Of a stretch of 64,000 nucleotides of DNA, positions 1-10,738 are shown piece by piece. The notes beneath the pieces were generated by a model that saw only the letters and a list, made by a program, of their open reading frames with translations, was not told the origin of the DNA and did no database searches. The translations under genes were made by a program, and so were the position numbers. Each line of letters begins with the position of its first letter. Within the stretch, counting starts at the first letter, position 1. The stretch comes from Lachancea dasiensis (Eukaryota; Ascomycota; Saccharomycetes; Saccharomycetales; Saccharomycetaceae), in assembly GCA_900074725.1 (NCBI GenBank), contig LT598454.1, positions 254,854-318,853 on the forward strand, read 5' to 3'.

Positions 1-2532
1 CAGTACAACTCGAAACAAGGTTTTGCAGATGACATTATGTTGATTTGGAAAAATTGTTTAACCTACAATTCAGATCCCAAACACTTTCTTAGAACTCACG
101 CTATCGCAATGCAAAAGAAGTCTTTATTGCTAATCCCTTTAATTCCTGATATTACTATCAGAGAGAGGTCGGAAGTAGAAAAGGAGCTCGACGACATAGA
201 CAAAGAAGATGACAAAGACGACGAAGTTGAAGAAGAGCTATCGGGAACTGGTAGAAAAGGAGGAAACGTCCGTGGAATTAAACATAACTCAGAAGAGCAG
301 TCAGGTAAGGAAAATGACGTGAATGAGGAAGTTGAGACACTCAGCGGCGGTGGAGATGGAGAGTCAGCGGAAGGGGAAGTGCAACATAAGGTCAAGGATG
401 CTGTCAATGGCGGCACAAAAGAAGAAGCGCACCTCAACGGAAAGGGACGGATGCCGGACCTTGAATCTGAAGGAGAAGCTCAGCATGAGCCGAAAGCTGA
501 GAGGGACATGGACAGCAAAGTTAATCAAGCTGAAGACCCGGACGATCATTCATCTGATGTGGAGGAAAACAGTAACAATGTTAATCGGGGTGTAGAAAAT
601 GGTCAACATGATGGACGAGAGGAAAATAGCCAAAGCTTGGCGATAGCTGAGCGGGATAACGATGAAGAAGATGAGGAAGAAGATGAAGAGGAGGAGGAAG
701 ATGGTGAACTGGGATCAGATATGTATCTGGTGGAGAAAGACGACGATAAAGATGATTTGGAATTTTCAACATGGAAGAATTCAACAGCAAGTGTTCGCGC
801 AGAGCTCTGTATTGAACGTGCGAATCTATTTAGGGGTAATGCTCTGAATACAAAGGCTCCCGCAATACTTCGAAATCCTGGAAAGATGAAGGATTTTAAT
901 CAGCTTTTGAGAGAGTATAAAGATCAACAAGAAGCCGAGCTACAGCGACGGAAGTTAGAACAGGAATCAATAATGAAAAATGGGTTTGGTACTGTCGTTA
1001 AGCAGGAGGACGAAGAAAATTCTATAATTCAGCCACAACAATCTCAACATATGCAAAGCGATTGTGATGTGGAAAAAGGCTCTTCAGAAATCGAGCTCGA
1101 TGATGCAAACTTTTTGACCGAGTACAATGTCGCCAACGCCGTCCCTATTATCGGATATAAGGGTGTGGACGAGGAAAGCATGGATAAGGAAGAGGCTCGG
1201 GCCGTTGAAAAAATTTTGGCAGACGGTGTATTACAGGATAGTGCATATTTGGCGAATAAGGATAAGGGTTTGAATCCAAAAATGAACGTCAATATCCAAT
1301 TGATACAGGAGATAAGACACATTTGTCATAAAATTGCATTAATACGGATGCTCCAGAATCCCCAAAATCCGTCACAACAGGGTAAAGGTGGCCCAAACAA
1401 TCCTAACAATCAAATTTGGGACAGTCACAAGTATAAGTTTACATTGATAGACGAAAGTATTGATTTGGACCCCGTATCACGTCTAGCTACAAGGAATAAA
1501 AAACATGACAAACATCTGGCCCACCGCTTGATGCACAAAAACATTTCACGGATTGCCATGGCCAATGGCTTTGAAAGTACTCAGCCCATGGCCATCAATA
1601 TGCTAACTGAAATTGCTGGAGAATATCTTTCAAATACTATAAAGACTATTAAGATTCATCACGAGAGTACGTCGCTAAATCCCAAGAAACCATATGAAAT
1701 TCTTCAGATGTCTCTCTTCGAGAATGGGATAAAGAAACCCGATGATTTATTCTCATATATGGAAGCCGAGTTCGTCAAGAAGAACAACAAACTGAAGGAC
1801 ATCAAGCTCAAGCTCAATAGCTTCCTGAAAGAGCTTTTGCGTCCAACATTACAAGATCTGTCAGAAAGGAATTTTGAAGACGAGAGTCAAAGCTTTATGA
1901 CTGGTGATTTCTCGAGCGAGATTACAGGTGAGGACTTTTTCGGATTTAAGGACTTGGGTCTTGATCGCGAATTTGGGGTACTGAGTAATTCTGTTCCAAT
2001 GCAGCTTTTGACCTTTCAGTTCCAAGGGAAAGGGGCCGAGGACAAGATACAAGACAAAAAAATTCAACCCGAGGAGTTCAACGACGTCTCTTATGCCGAC
2101 GTTACCACGAGTTCTATTCATGAAAATAAATTCTGGAATACCTTGCGGCCCCTCCTAGAAAAAGCCTACAGTCGGTTCAAAGCTCACTGTGCAAAGAACG
2201 GGAAATCGAAGCTAACAGAAGACCCTTCAGCTAAAAATTTGGATTATCAAGTTCTTGCGGAAGATGACGATTTGCCTTCGAAATCAAAATCAGGACGACC
2301 TCGATTACCGCCGACCGGGAAAATCAGCACAAATTATAGAAAGAAAAACATCTCGGATGCTTTTTTTGCACCCGATATTACCCCCTTTCCCGGACAACTT
2401 AATGAGGGAGATGCCAAAGCTGAAAACCAGCACTCACTGCCATATTCGCAGGAAAAAAGCTCAAGATCAGAGCTCAACACCGAAGGGTCTGCTCCATTTA
2501 CCTTGAACCTGCCAAAAATTGTTGAAAAGTGA
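1..2532 (+). CDS. SPT7: SPT7, SAGA complex subunit (5' end outside window)
   Basis: Spt7 is a structural subunit of the SAGA histone acetyltransferase complex in the nucleus. The reading frame is open from base 1, so the N-terminal part lies upstream; 843 residues are visible, against about 1330 for the whole S. cerevisiae protein. The first visible residues are the end of a bromodomain, with the conserved Asn of the acetyl-lysine pocket in the CLTYNSD stretch. Long acidic runs follow (about visible residues 55-75 and 220-238). A histone-fold segment lies near residues 515-570 (ISRIAMANGFESTQPMAINM), the part that pairs with a TAF10-type partner. It converges on YOS9 with only 81 bases between the stops. 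The identification is firm; the true start cannot be seen. Confidence 0.95.
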   Translation, partial: QYNSKQGFADDIMLIWKNCLTYNSDPKHFLRTHAIAMQKKSLLLIPLIPDITIRERSEVEKELDDIDKEDDKDDEVEEELSGTGRKGGNVRGIKHNSEEQSGKENDVNEEVETLSGGGDGESAEGEVQHKVKDAVNGGTKEEAHLNGKGRMPDLESEGEAQHEPKAERDMDSKVNQAEDPDDHSSDVEENSNNVNRGVENGQHDGREENSQSLAIAERDNDEEDEEEDEEEEEDGELGSDMYLVEKDDDKDDLEFSTWKNSTASVRAELCIERANLFRGNALNTKAPAILRNPGKMKDFNQLLREYKDQQEAELQRRKLEQESIMKNGFGTVVKQEDEENSIIQPQQSQHMQSDCDVEKGSSEIELDDANFLTEYNVANAVPIIGYKGVDEESMDKEEARAVEKILADGVLQDSAYLANKDKGLNPKMNVNIQLIQEIRHICHKIALIRMLQNPQNPSQQGKGGPNNPNNQIWDSHKYKFTLIDESIDLDPVSRLATRNKKHDKHLAHRLMHKNISRIAMANGFESTQPMAINMLTEIAGEYLSNTIKTIKIHHESTSLNPKKPYEILQMSLFENGIKKPDDLFSYMEAEFVKKNNKLKDIKLKLNSFLKELLRPTLQDLSERNFEDESQSFMTGDFSSEITGEDFFGFKDLGLDREFGVLSNSVPMQLLTFQFQGKGAEDKIQDKKIQPEEFNDVSYADVTTSSIHENKFWNTLRPLLEKAYSRFKAHCAKNGKSKLTEDPSAKNLDYQVLAEDDDLPSKSKSGRPRLPPTGKISTNYRKKNISDAFFAPDITPFPGQLNEGDAKAENQHSLPYSQEKSSRSELNTEGSAPFTLNLPKIVEK

Positions 2533-2613
2533 CTTCATTGAATGCCCTCACTCTTGTGGTATGCCCTTCCCATACATAATACTTTTATTCTAGTAACGCT
2601 AATATTTCAAATG

Positions 2614-4089
2614 CTAAAGTTCGTCGTGTTCCACTTCGTTTTGACTGCCCCTGTCCCGCGGAGCCTTGTTTACAGGTTGTTTCTTATGGTCTGTCTGACC
2701 GCTGTTCCCACGATCCAGTATCGCAGGCCCTATATGCACTTCAAATTCCTCTTCTGAATCTCCACGGGCCATATTGAGATGCATGGCTAAATTTTTCGCA
2801 AATGCCTGCATGCTCTCTTCTTCAATTATTTTGGCATCCTTTTTGACATTTACATCAAATGTCCTATCCCGCCGAGAGCTCTCAGCGATTGTTTCAGGAA
2901 AGTCCTCCACTAGGTTCGGTTCTTGGATGGTAGCTCGCGTATATTGAATTACATTTTCGGTGATATGCGAGCTTCCGGAGGACATACGATCAAAAGTAAG
3001 CTGTGCTACAGCGTCTTCACCGACTTTCACCTTGAGGATGCAAATTGAGTTCCCCTTATTGTCAACTACCTCACTGACCCACGACAGGGTATCGCCAGGG
3101 GAAAAGGCCTGCGTACCAGGTACGGCAAGTAATCCTTTGGTCGTGAGTTCTTGAAATGCTTTGACAGCTCTTTCCAAAAACAAGTCTTCAGACGGATGCA
3201 AACCCGAATCGTCTTCTGAAAATATCACATCATCGATGTAGAGGAGCTTTGATACATTCTGACCATCCAGTACGCCACTGCCATATCTATTCTGCAAGAA
3301 ATAGAAGCCTTGTCCCAGAAAGAAAGGCTGGAAGCGAGATGTTGTTAACGGATTAACCGGATTACTGTCGGCGCAAACTATGGGGTGAGCAGATTTCTTG
3401 CTTTCACCAGCAGAGAGAAGCTGAAGATGACACAAATTGGGAATTGCGATGGTCATCACATAGTGGCACAACATCACTTCTTTTACGTCTGATATAAACG
3501 CTTGGCTGGAGCCCGAGTCACACACATACTTTACTTCCACCTCACGACCCGCATGAATCTCAGTGCACATGTCTCCGTTTACCGCACGCTCACTAACGTA
3601 GTAACCTGTTACGTCGTTTAGCATTTGCGGCTCTTGTAGGCCCTCATCTGCTAATTGACCCAAGAGGAAATGCAGACCTACTTCTTGGGCCGGCATATTT
3701 TGATCCTGAGTGATACTCTGGCCGTGACAATATGTGTACCTCCAGATTCCGCTAAAGTAATTGAAACACTGGCCCTCCAAGCTCTCTTGTATAATTTTAG
3801 TGCTTTGTTGCAATTCTTCTTGAGCCAGAAGTTCTAATTGGCAAGAGTCTGAAGCAACCTCCTCCGGCCGTATATGTGGTTTATAACATGTTTTAGCGCC
3901 GCTATTTCCCAGGTCGACAAGCTCGCCATTCTCTAACATAGCATTATTATTCAATATTGTCCGTTGGAAAATCGTTGGGCTCACATACTGTATAGAGTAT
4001 TTGGGCAAAGTGAATGAGTCGTCCAAGGAATTGAACCCCCAAACGAATGCTGTAAGCATTAGCACGACGGAGCCTCTAACGGCGACCAT
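2614..4089 (-). CDS. YOS9: YOS9, ER lectin of glycoprotein quality control
   Basis: Yos9 is a lumenal ER lectin that reads trimmed N-glycans on misfolded proteins and hands them to the Hrd1 ubiquitin ligase for ERAD. The 491-residue product starts with a hydrophobic signal peptide (VVLMLTAFVWGF) and ends in HDEL, the ER retrieval signal. Between them lies an MRH (mannose 6-phosphate receptor homology) domain with the typical cysteine and tyrosine pattern (GQCFNYFSGIWRYTYCHGQ near residue 105). S. cerevisiae Yos9 is 542 residues. It is divergent with EMC10 over a 236-base shared upstream region, and YOS9 and EMC10 are also neighbours in S. cerevisiae. A fragment resembling HRD1, the ligase it works with, lies in the patchwork at 20.5 kb, but that is probably coincidence. 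Confidence 0.95.
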   Translation of the reverse strand: MVAVRGSVVLMLTAFVWGFNSLDDSFTLPKYSIQYVSPTIFQRTILNNNAMLENGELVDLGNSGAKTCYKPHIRPEEVASDSCQLELLAQEELQQSTKIIQESLEGQCFNYFSGIWRYTYCHGQSITQDQNMPAQEVGLHFLLGQLADEGLQEPQMLNDVTGYYVSERAVNGDMCTEIHAGREVEVKYVCDSGSSQAFISDVKEVMLCHYVMTIAIPNLCHLQLLSAGESKKSAHPIVCADSNPVNPLTTSRFQPFFLGQGFYFLQNRYGSGVLDGQNVSKLLYIDDVIFSEDDSGLHPSEDLFLERAVKAFQELTTKGLLAVPGTQAFSPGDTLSWVSEVVDNKGNSICILKVKVGEDAVAQLTFDRMSSGSSHITENVIQYTRATIQEPNLVEDFPETIAESSRRDRTFDVNVKKDAKIIEEESMQAFAKNLAMHLNMARGDSEEEFEVHIGPAILDRGNSGQTDHKKQPVNKAPRDRGSQNEVEHDEL

Positions 4090-4325
4090 GGCTTCTTGTC
4101 GGGGCTTTAATCAATGTTAATAGCTAGTTGAGAAGATCATGCCATAACGACCTTGAATTTTTTAAGGTGAAATAATGTGACAATAATTGTTAATACACCA
4201 GAATCATCAAGGTCTCAACTATAATACTAGACAATCTCGTTGAAGCTTCACTGATCCCAACAGTTGCGCTATAAAACCTTAGACATCTACACGAAATAAA
4301 GAATCGAGGACCGTGACTACTCACC

Positions 4326-4961
4326 ATGAGAAACTTAGGTGTCGTGGCCTTTTTGCTTGCTCTGACCGTTGGCGCAGAGGTGCGCATGCCGCTTTTTGTG
4401 CAAAAGCCGGGGGATGCTGTGAAGGCCCCACTTGCCACCCTGGTTTACGACCGAGAGTCAAATATCGTTAATGTCACCGAGGTAAATGAGTCGCTACAGG
4501 AGGACTCGTACTGTGTAGGTGCACAAATGGATGAGAACTACTACTCATGTTTCTCCTACGTCAAAGTATGTTAAAAAGAACCACAGGAACCGCCAAACAT
4601 AACACCTTTACTAACCTTGGGGCCTTTATAGCTGAGGTACCCGTTGCACTATGACCTCTACCTGGATACCAGCCACAATACACACCTGTTGTATAAGCTA
4701 AGTCTAAAACCCAACCCTCGGGCTAGAGGCATAGAGAGCTGGATACGAGACCCCGAACTGGGGCCCGAGGCTCACCCAGTAAAACTTCGGAGGGTCACCA
4801 AGACCTACGATGACAAAAAAAAAGCGAGTTTGAAATCGGGCAGCGCCTCGTTCGAGGAAGATATTGACGTGGATGAACGATCGTTTTTGCAGAAAAACTG
4901 GAAGTACATCGTCATCGGACTTGTTTTGTATGCACTTTCCAGTGCCGGCCAGCAGTCGTAA
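4326..4961 (+). CDS. EMC10: EMC10, ER membrane complex subunit, two exons
   Basis: Emc10 belongs to the ER membrane protein complex, which inserts membrane proteins. The gene reads as join(4326..4565, 4632..4961), giving 189 residues. Exon 1 holds a signal peptide (LGVVAFLLALTVGAE) and lumenal domain. Exon 2 continues with LRYPLHYDLYLD and ends with one transmembrane segment (YIVIGLVLYALSS) just before the stop. Without splicing, exon 1 stops after three more codons at TAA, so the intron is needed. The splice keeps phase 0. To my recollection the S. cerevisiae ortholog YDR056C has no annotated intron, so this one may be lineage specific. The start ATG at 4326 follows CACC and is the first in frame. 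Confidence 0.9.
4566..4631 (+). other. Intron of EMC10 (66 bases)
   Basis: The donor is GTATGT at 4566-4571, the branch point is a perfect TACTAAC at 4609-4615, and the acceptor is TAG at 4629-4631, about 17 bases past the branch adenosine. Removing it joins two frames that together make a normal Emc10. Confidence 0.92.
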
Positions 4962-5245
4962 GGGTCTGGTTGGAAGCTTCATAGTTGAACTTGAAAAAAC
5001 TGTCATTCAACGCTACAAAATCTACAATATAGGAAAGTTCAAAAGCACGCACGACTTGTTAGAGTTGTGTCCACCCTCAGCTGAGCTCCAGATCGCATTT
5101 TGTTTTCTGGCATCGCCGCTCACGATATAACAAACATTATATATAATAAAGGACTCAAAGGCATAATAAGTATCTCGACCTCTTACAACCACACTTCGAC
5201 ATACAACAGGCTCTGGAAGATCCGCATCTGTTCTTAAATACGCAA

Positions 5246-7537
5246 ATGGAAAAGTTTGGGCTTTCAGGAAAACTTCCTTCTTTTGCTAGAGCAAACCACA
5301 ATGCTGCTCCAAACATGTCAGGAGTGGACATGACACCTCGTCATTTGGCGGTATCAAATTGCCCAAACAACTCATATGCGTTGGCCAATGTGGCCGCCGT
5401 ATCGGCCTCCGATTTTCCGGACAATATTTATGTGCTGGTAGATAACCTGTTTGTGTTTACAACTAGGCACTCAAATGAGATAGCAGCGGGCGTGATCGGG
5501 TTCAACGGAAACCAAAGAACTTGGGGCGGTTGGTCTTTAAATCAGGCGGTGCAGGTGAAACCGTTTGACCTCTTCAAGCACAGTGGAAAACAATCATACT
5601 TGGGCACTCTTGATCTAGAAATTAGCTTCAGGTCGAGAGGGAAAGTGGTGGATACACCTTTTGACCAAGATGACCTAGCCAAGCATTTCCTTCGCAATTT
5701 CGAATCCCAGATATTCTCTCCCACACAGTGTTTGATTTTTGAGTTTAAGGGTCATATCTTTGACCTTACTGTTAAGGGCGTACAGACCATCGATCTAGGT
5801 GACGTTGAAATGGTTACTCCCATCTCGAACGGCATTCAAAGTAAAGGTATACTAATCAAGCAGACGCAGATTAATTACTACAAGGGTAGAGATGGGCTCG
5901 TGAATTTGAAATCCGCAAACTCGCTCAGACCTAGATCAGATGCCGTCATCAGACCTGATTTCAAATTCGAGGATCTAGGCGTCGGAGGGCTTGACAGAGA
6001 GTTCACGAAGATTTTCAGAAGGGCTTTTGCTAGTAGAATTTTTCCCCCATCCGTTATCGAAAAGTTGGGTATATCGCATGTGAAAGGTCTTCTGCTTCAT
6101 GGACCACCTGGTACAGGTAAGACTTTAATTGCCAGGAAAATCGGGACAATGCTCAATGCCAGGGAACCAAAAATTGTAAATGGTCCTGAAATTTTGAGCA
6201 AGTATGTTGGTTCTTCGGAGGAAAACATTCGTAATCTTTTCAAGGATGCAGAAGCGGAATATAAAGCAAAAGGTGAAGAATCGTCTCTACACATCATTAT
6301 TTTTGATGAGCTAGACTCTGTATTCAAGCAGAGAGGCTCACGCGGGGATGGCACTGGTGTGGGTGACAACGTGGTGAATCAGTTGCTTGCCAAGATGGAC
6401 GGTGTTGACCAGTTGAACAATATTTTAGTCATTGGTATGACCAATCGTAAAGATTTAATTGATGCGGCGTTGCTTCGTCCTGGACGTTTCGAAGTACAAG
6501 TCGAGATTCAGCTGCCGGATGAAGAAGGCAGACTTCAAATTTTGGAAATACAGACCAAGAAGATGCGGGAGAACAACATGATGGCCGCAGACGTGGATCT
6601 TAAAGAATTAGCGGCCTTGACCAAGAACTTTTCGGGTGCAGAAATCGAAGGCTTGGTGAAGAGTGCTAGTTCTTTTGCCATCAACAAGACTGTCAACATT
6701 GGCAAGGGGACAACAAAGTTGAACCAAAAGGATATTGCAGCCATGAAAGTCACCATGCAAGAATTTTTGAGTGCACTAGACGACGTTACGCCTGCATTTG
6801 GTATCAATGAAGAAGATTTAAAAACTTGTGTGGAGGGGGGTATCATTAGGTATTCGTCTCGTATTGAAGAAATTTTAAAAAACGGTGAGAGATACGTCCG
6901 TCAAGTTCGGGAAAGTGACAAGTCTAGGTTAGTGTCTTTGCTGGTACATGGTCCGGCTGGTTCGGGAAAAACAGCTCTTTCAGCTGCGATTGCTTTGAAA
7001 TCCGAGTTCCCTTTCATAAGACTAATTTCGGCCGACGAAATGGCAGGGATGTCCGAGAGTGCCAAGATAGCGTACATTGACAATACGTTTAGGGATGCTT
7101 ATAAGTCTCCGTTGAATATCCTGGTTGTAGACTCCCTCGAAACGCTAGTTGACTGGGTACCAATTGGGCCACGGTTTTCAAATAACATTTTGCAGACGCT
7201 AAAGGTATATTTGAAGCGGAAACCACCTAAAGATCGCAGATTACTTTTGATATCAACTACTTCTACTTACTCCGTCCTTCAGCAGATGGACATGCTAAGC
7301 TGCTTCGACAATGAGATTGCCGTACCTAACATTACCAATTTGGATGAGTTTAACAATATCATGATAGAATCTAACTTTTTGGACGATGCTGGACGTGTGA
7401 GCGTGCTCAACGAATTCGCAAGGCTCAAACTGCAATTCAATGTGGGTATTAAGAGGGCGTTGACGAATATTGAGACGGCACGGTTCGACGCTGAACCTGC
7501 TAATGAAATTATTGAGCTCATGGCCCAATCGGTTTGA
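5246..7537 (+). CDS. SEC18: SEC18, NSF-type AAA ATPase for vesicle fusion
   Basis: Sec18 is the hexameric ATPase that takes apart SNARE complexes after membrane fusion, together with the SNAP protein Sec17. The 763-residue product (758 in S. cerevisiae) has the N domain (about residues 1-210, with SNCPNNSYALANVAAVS). The D1 ATPase follows, with Walker A GPPGTGKT at 286-293 and Walker B IIIFDELDS near 352. The D2 ATPase has Walker A GPAGSGKT at 569-576. D2 has VVDSLE in place of a classical acidic Walker B, as NSF proteins do. The start at 5246 gives a short N-terminal extension before the conserved domain. It lies between EMC10 and RPG1 on the same strand. The identification is certain. Confidence 0.98.
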   Translation: MEKFGLSGKLPSFARANHNAAPNMSGVDMTPRHLAVSNCPNNSYALANVAAVSASDFPDNIYVLVDNLFVFTTRHSNEIAAGVIGFNGNQRTWGGWSLNQAVQVKPFDLFKHSGKQSYLGTLDLEISFRSRGKVVDTPFDQDDLAKHFLRNFESQIFSPTQCLIFEFKGHIFDLTVKGVQTIDLGDVEMVTPISNGIQSKGILIKQTQINYYKGRDGLVNLKSANSLRPRSDAVIRPDFKFEDLGVGGLDREFTKIFRRAFASRIFPPSVIEKLGISHVKGLLLHGPPGTGKTLIARKIGTMLNAREPKIVNGPEILSKYVGSSEENIRNLFKDAEAEYKAKGEESSLHIIIFDELDSVFKQRGSRGDGTGVGDNVVNQLLAKMDGVDQLNNILVIGMTNRKDLIDAALLRPGRFEVQVEIQLPDEEGRLQILEIQTKKMRENNMMAADVDLKELAALTKNFSGAEIEGLVKSASSFAINKTVNIGKGTTKLNQKDIAAMKVTMQEFLSALDDVTPAFGINEEDLKTCVEGGIIRYSSRIEEILKNGERYVRQVRESDKSRLVSLLVHGPAGSGKTALSAAIALKSEFPFIRLISADEMAGMSESAKIAYIDNTFRDAYKSPLNILVVDSLETLVDWVPIGPRFSNNILQTLKVYLKRKPPKDRRLLLISTTSTYSVLQQMDMLSCFDNEIAVPNITNLDEFNNIMIESNFLDDAGRVSVLNEFARLKLQFNVGIKRALTNIETARFDAEPANEIIELMAQSV

Positions 7538-7825
7538 ATTAAACGTTGTACATGTGCTGCCCCGTCGTGTCTATTTTTTAATCAAAATAAGAACCGTGTG
7601 TTTGGTATATGTACTTAAATCTATCACATAAGCAAGACTGTCGACATAATGGTTCATCGCTATCGGACTTCTCTCTCCTCTCTCTTTTTTGAGATCTTTC
7701 ATCGTTCGAAGGGCTATATGTATGAAGCACATATTTTTTAAGCTTGATTTCAGTAACTGAAAATTTTAACAGTCTATTAACGTCGCATAACTCTAGACAT
7801 AGATCACTAATCTGGATATAGCAAG

Positions 7826-10738
7826 ATGGCGCCACCAGTTTTGCGTCCTGAGAATGCTCTCAAAAGAGCTGAAGAGCTGATTTCGGTTGGCGAGCCTTTA
7901 GCAGCGCTTCAATCGCTCTATTCGTATCTTTCGATGAGAAGAATCCGTTTTGCTCAACCTCAGGCTCTAGAACCAATTGTGTTCAAGTTTCTCGAACTCG
8001 GTGTGAACCAGAAGAAGGGGAAGATCATCAAGGATGGTTTACATCAGTACAAGAAGAACATGCAGATCAGCCCTGAGGGTTTGAGCTCCGTTGGTGTGGT
8101 TTCTCGTAAATTTATCGACCTTATCGAGGCCAAAATGGCCGAGGAACAGAGCAAGGCTGACGAATTGGAGGAGAATGATGCTGATGATGATCTTGAAGGT
8201 GGTGTTACCCCGGAGAATTTGCTAATTTCAGCTGCTGAGGAAGAACAATCGGTGGCCGGTTTCAATGATGAGGCCCTAACCTCGTGGTTGAGGTTCACTT
8301 GGGAGTCCTACCGTGCCGTTCTAGACCTTGTCAGAAATAACTCACAATTAGAGCTCACATATTCTGGTGTTGTGAACAGAACTATGAATTTCTGTCTGAA
8401 ATACAACCGTAAGAACGAATTCAAGAGACTAGCTGAAATGCTGCGTCAACATTTAGACTCTGCTAACTATCAGCACAAGAACAGCAGCTACACTGTTGAT
8501 TTGTCTGATGCGAGCACTTTACAAAGATATTTGGATCAGCGTTTCCAGCAAGTAAACGTTTCTGTCAAGTTGGAATTGTGGCATGAAGCTTTCAGATCGA
8601 TTGAGGACGTTCACCATCTCATGGCTATTTCTAAGCGTTCTGCCAAGCCCCCTGTGTTGGCAAATTACTATGAAAACTTGGCTAAGATCTTCTTTGTTTC
8701 TGGTAACTTTTTGTTAAACGCTGCTGCTTGGGAGAAATTCTACAAACTCTACCTGACCAACCCCAAGGCCACTAAGGAGGACTTTCATTTCTATGCTTCG
8801 ACATTCATGCTTGCAAGTTTGGCCATTCCTGCCGATGAACTACCAGTAGTAGGCTTCGATCCGTTGATTCGTCTATGCAACTTGTTGAGTTTAGAAAGCA
8901 AACCCAGCAGAAAGCAACTGATTGATGCTGCCACTGAAGAGTCTGTATTTGCAGAAGTTGACGATGAAGTCAAGCAGTTGTACTCTATTCTGGATGAAAA
9001 ATTTGACCTACAAACTATCAAAAGCGAGTTCTCTAAGCTTCTACCATCTTTGGAGGCCAAGCCTTACTTCCAGCAATATGTCACTCCCTTGAGAAATGTC
9101 ATCATCAGAAAGTTGATTGTGGGCATCTCCGAAGCTTACGAAACCATCAAGTTTGAAGAGTTAGTTGCTTTAGTTACTTTGCCTGGCCCCTTCGAATTGA
9201 CTGCTTTGCAGATTGAGAAGTTCTTGATGCAAGCTGCAATGGAGGATTACGTTACTTTCACCATTGACCAAGAAAGTGGACTAGTCGCTTTCAGTAAGGA
9301 TCCATTTGAAACTTTGACCGCTGCTGGTAGCGTGACTTCACCTACTGCTGAAGAGGAGGAAGAGGAGGAAGACGTCGAAGAGGCGGTTGAGACTCCAGAA
9401 GGGGAAGACACCGAGGTTGAAAACGAACCAGAGCCAGTGGTAACGCGTAACTCTGCCATTCGCGCACACTTGAGCGATTTGGCTAAACTTTTGAAGGAAG
9501 TCGAAGGTTTCTCGACCGGGTCTTACATGTTCAAGGTGAAGGTTGCCCGTGAAAACTTGATTCAACAATCTAACGAAACGATTGCTCGTGAGAGAAAGGC
9601 TGCGGAAGAAAGAGCCAAACAAATCGAGGAAAGAAAGCGGGCCGAGTCTGGTAAGTATATGACAGCCGAGCAAGCCACTGAAGATCGGATGAGACGTATG
9701 ATGGAAGAAAAGGTTGCTGCTGACACCAGAATGGAAAGCGAGGCTAAACGCCGTGCCGAAGAAAAGTTGGAACGTGAGAAGGCCATGGTGAGAGAGGCGG
9801 AAATGGTGAAATTGATCACTGAAGTGAACGCAAAGGGTATTATTCATATCGACCTAAAGGAAGCGAAGACCTTGACTGCAGAACATGTTAGAAGGATGAC
9901 AATCGAGCAGCTATCCAAGGACAAGAAAGACTTGGAAGATCGCATGAAACACGCATTTAAGAAGATGGATCACACTGAAAGAGCTTTGAGAAAGGTTGAA
10001 CTACCTGCTTTGGAAAAAGACGCAGAAAAACAGGAGGCTAGGGATCTAGAGGCTTACAACAAGGTCAAGACAAAATTGACAGAAGCCGCAAGAAGGGAGC
10101 ACTCTGAGAACGTAAAGCTTCACGAACGTCTATCTAAGATCAACAGCGACTACAAATCTTACAGAGATAACATCCTCTCCACAAGAGAAGCTCACTTGGC
10201 TAAGGTTCGGGCAGAGAATTTGGCTAATTTCGAGGCCGCCAAGAAAGCCCGTATTGACGAAGTTCGCCAACAACGTTACGAGAAACTTGTCGAAGAAAGG
10301 AAGGCCGAGATCAAGGCCAGAGAAGAATCTGCTCGTCTCACCAAGGAACGTGAAGAGCGTGCCAGGATTAACAAAGAAAAAGACGAGTTGTACCTCAGAC
10401 AAAGAGAAAGGGAAGAGGCAATTGAGAGGCAACTTGCAGGTCAAAGGTCTGCTCCTCCGTCTGCATCGCCAGCAGCAGAACCGGCTGTTCCAACTGCACA
10501 GCTTTCTTTCGCTGAGAAGATGAGACTGAGAAGACAAGGTATCCAAGTTCCCGATGAGGCACCCGCCAAGGGGGCTCCAGCTCCAGCTCCAGCTCCAGCT
10601 CCAGCTCCAGCTCAAGCTCCAGCCTCAGCCCCAGCTCCAGCTCCAACCTCAGCTCCAATTGCTGAAACTGCACCAGCCCCACAGAAGGAGTTGTCATTTG
10701 CCGAGAAGATGAGATTGAAGAGAGCTCAAAGACAATGA
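7826..10738 (+). CDS. RPG1: RPG1/TIF32, eIF3a subunit of translation initiation factor 3
   Basis: This is the largest subunit of eIF3, a cytoplasmic scaffold that brings the 40S subunit, eIF1 and the other eIF3 subunits together in the preinitiation complex. The product has 970 residues (964 in S. cerevisiae). The N-terminal helical half contains a PCI domain (about residues 320-500), followed by an acidic EEEEEEEDVEE run and then a long, highly charged coiled-coil region. The C-terminal tail has an Ala-Pro repeat (nearly perfect GCTCCA units, 10573-10665) flanked by two copies of an LSFAEKMRL motif, the second ending the protein. The Ala-Pro tract is made of a 6-base repeat and is likely to vary in length between strains. 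SEC18 and RPG1 are also neighbours in S. cerevisiae. Confidence 0.97.
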   Translation: MAPPVLRPENALKRAEELISVGEPLAALQSLYSYLSMRRIRFAQPQALEPIVFKFLELGVNQKKGKIIKDGLHQYKKNMQISPEGLSSVGVVSRKFIDLIEAKMAEEQSKADELEENDADDDLEGGVTPENLLISAAEEEQSVAGFNDEALTSWLRFTWESYRAVLDLVRNNSQLELTYSGVVNRTMNFCLKYNRKNEFKRLAEMLRQHLDSANYQHKNSSYTVDLSDASTLQRYLDQRFQQVNVSVKLELWHEAFRSIEDVHHLMAISKRSAKPPVLANYYENLAKIFFVSGNFLLNAAAWEKFYKLYLTNPKATKEDFHFYASTFMLASLAIPADELPVVGFDPLIRLCNLLSLESKPSRKQLIDAATEESVFAEVDDEVKQLYSILDEKFDLQTIKSEFSKLLPSLEAKPYFQQYVTPLRNVIIRKLIVGISEAYETIKFEELVALVTLPGPFELTALQIEKFLMQAAMEDYVTFTIDQESGLVAFSKDPFETLTAAGSVTSPTAEEEEEEEDVEEAVETPEGEDTEVENEPEPVVTRNSAIRAHLSDLAKLLKEVEGFSTGSYMFKVKVARENLIQQSNETIARERKAAEERAKQIEERKRAESGKYMTAEQATEDRMRRMMEEKVAADTRMESEAKRRAEEKLEREKAMVREAEMVKLITEVNAKGIIHIDLKEAKTLTAEHVRRMTIEQLSKDKKDLEDRMKHAFKKMDHTERALRKVELPALEKDAEKQEARDLEAYNKVKTKLTEAARREHSENVKLHERLSKINSDYKSYRDNILSTREAHLAKVRAENLANFEAAKKARIDEVRQQRYEKLVEERKAEIKAREESARLTKEREERARINKEKDELYLRQREREEAIERQLAGQRSAPPSASPAAEPAVPTAQLSFAEKMRLRRQGIQVPDEAPAKGAPAPAPAPAPAPAQAPASAPAPAPTSAPIAETAPAPQKELSFAEKMRLKRAQRQ

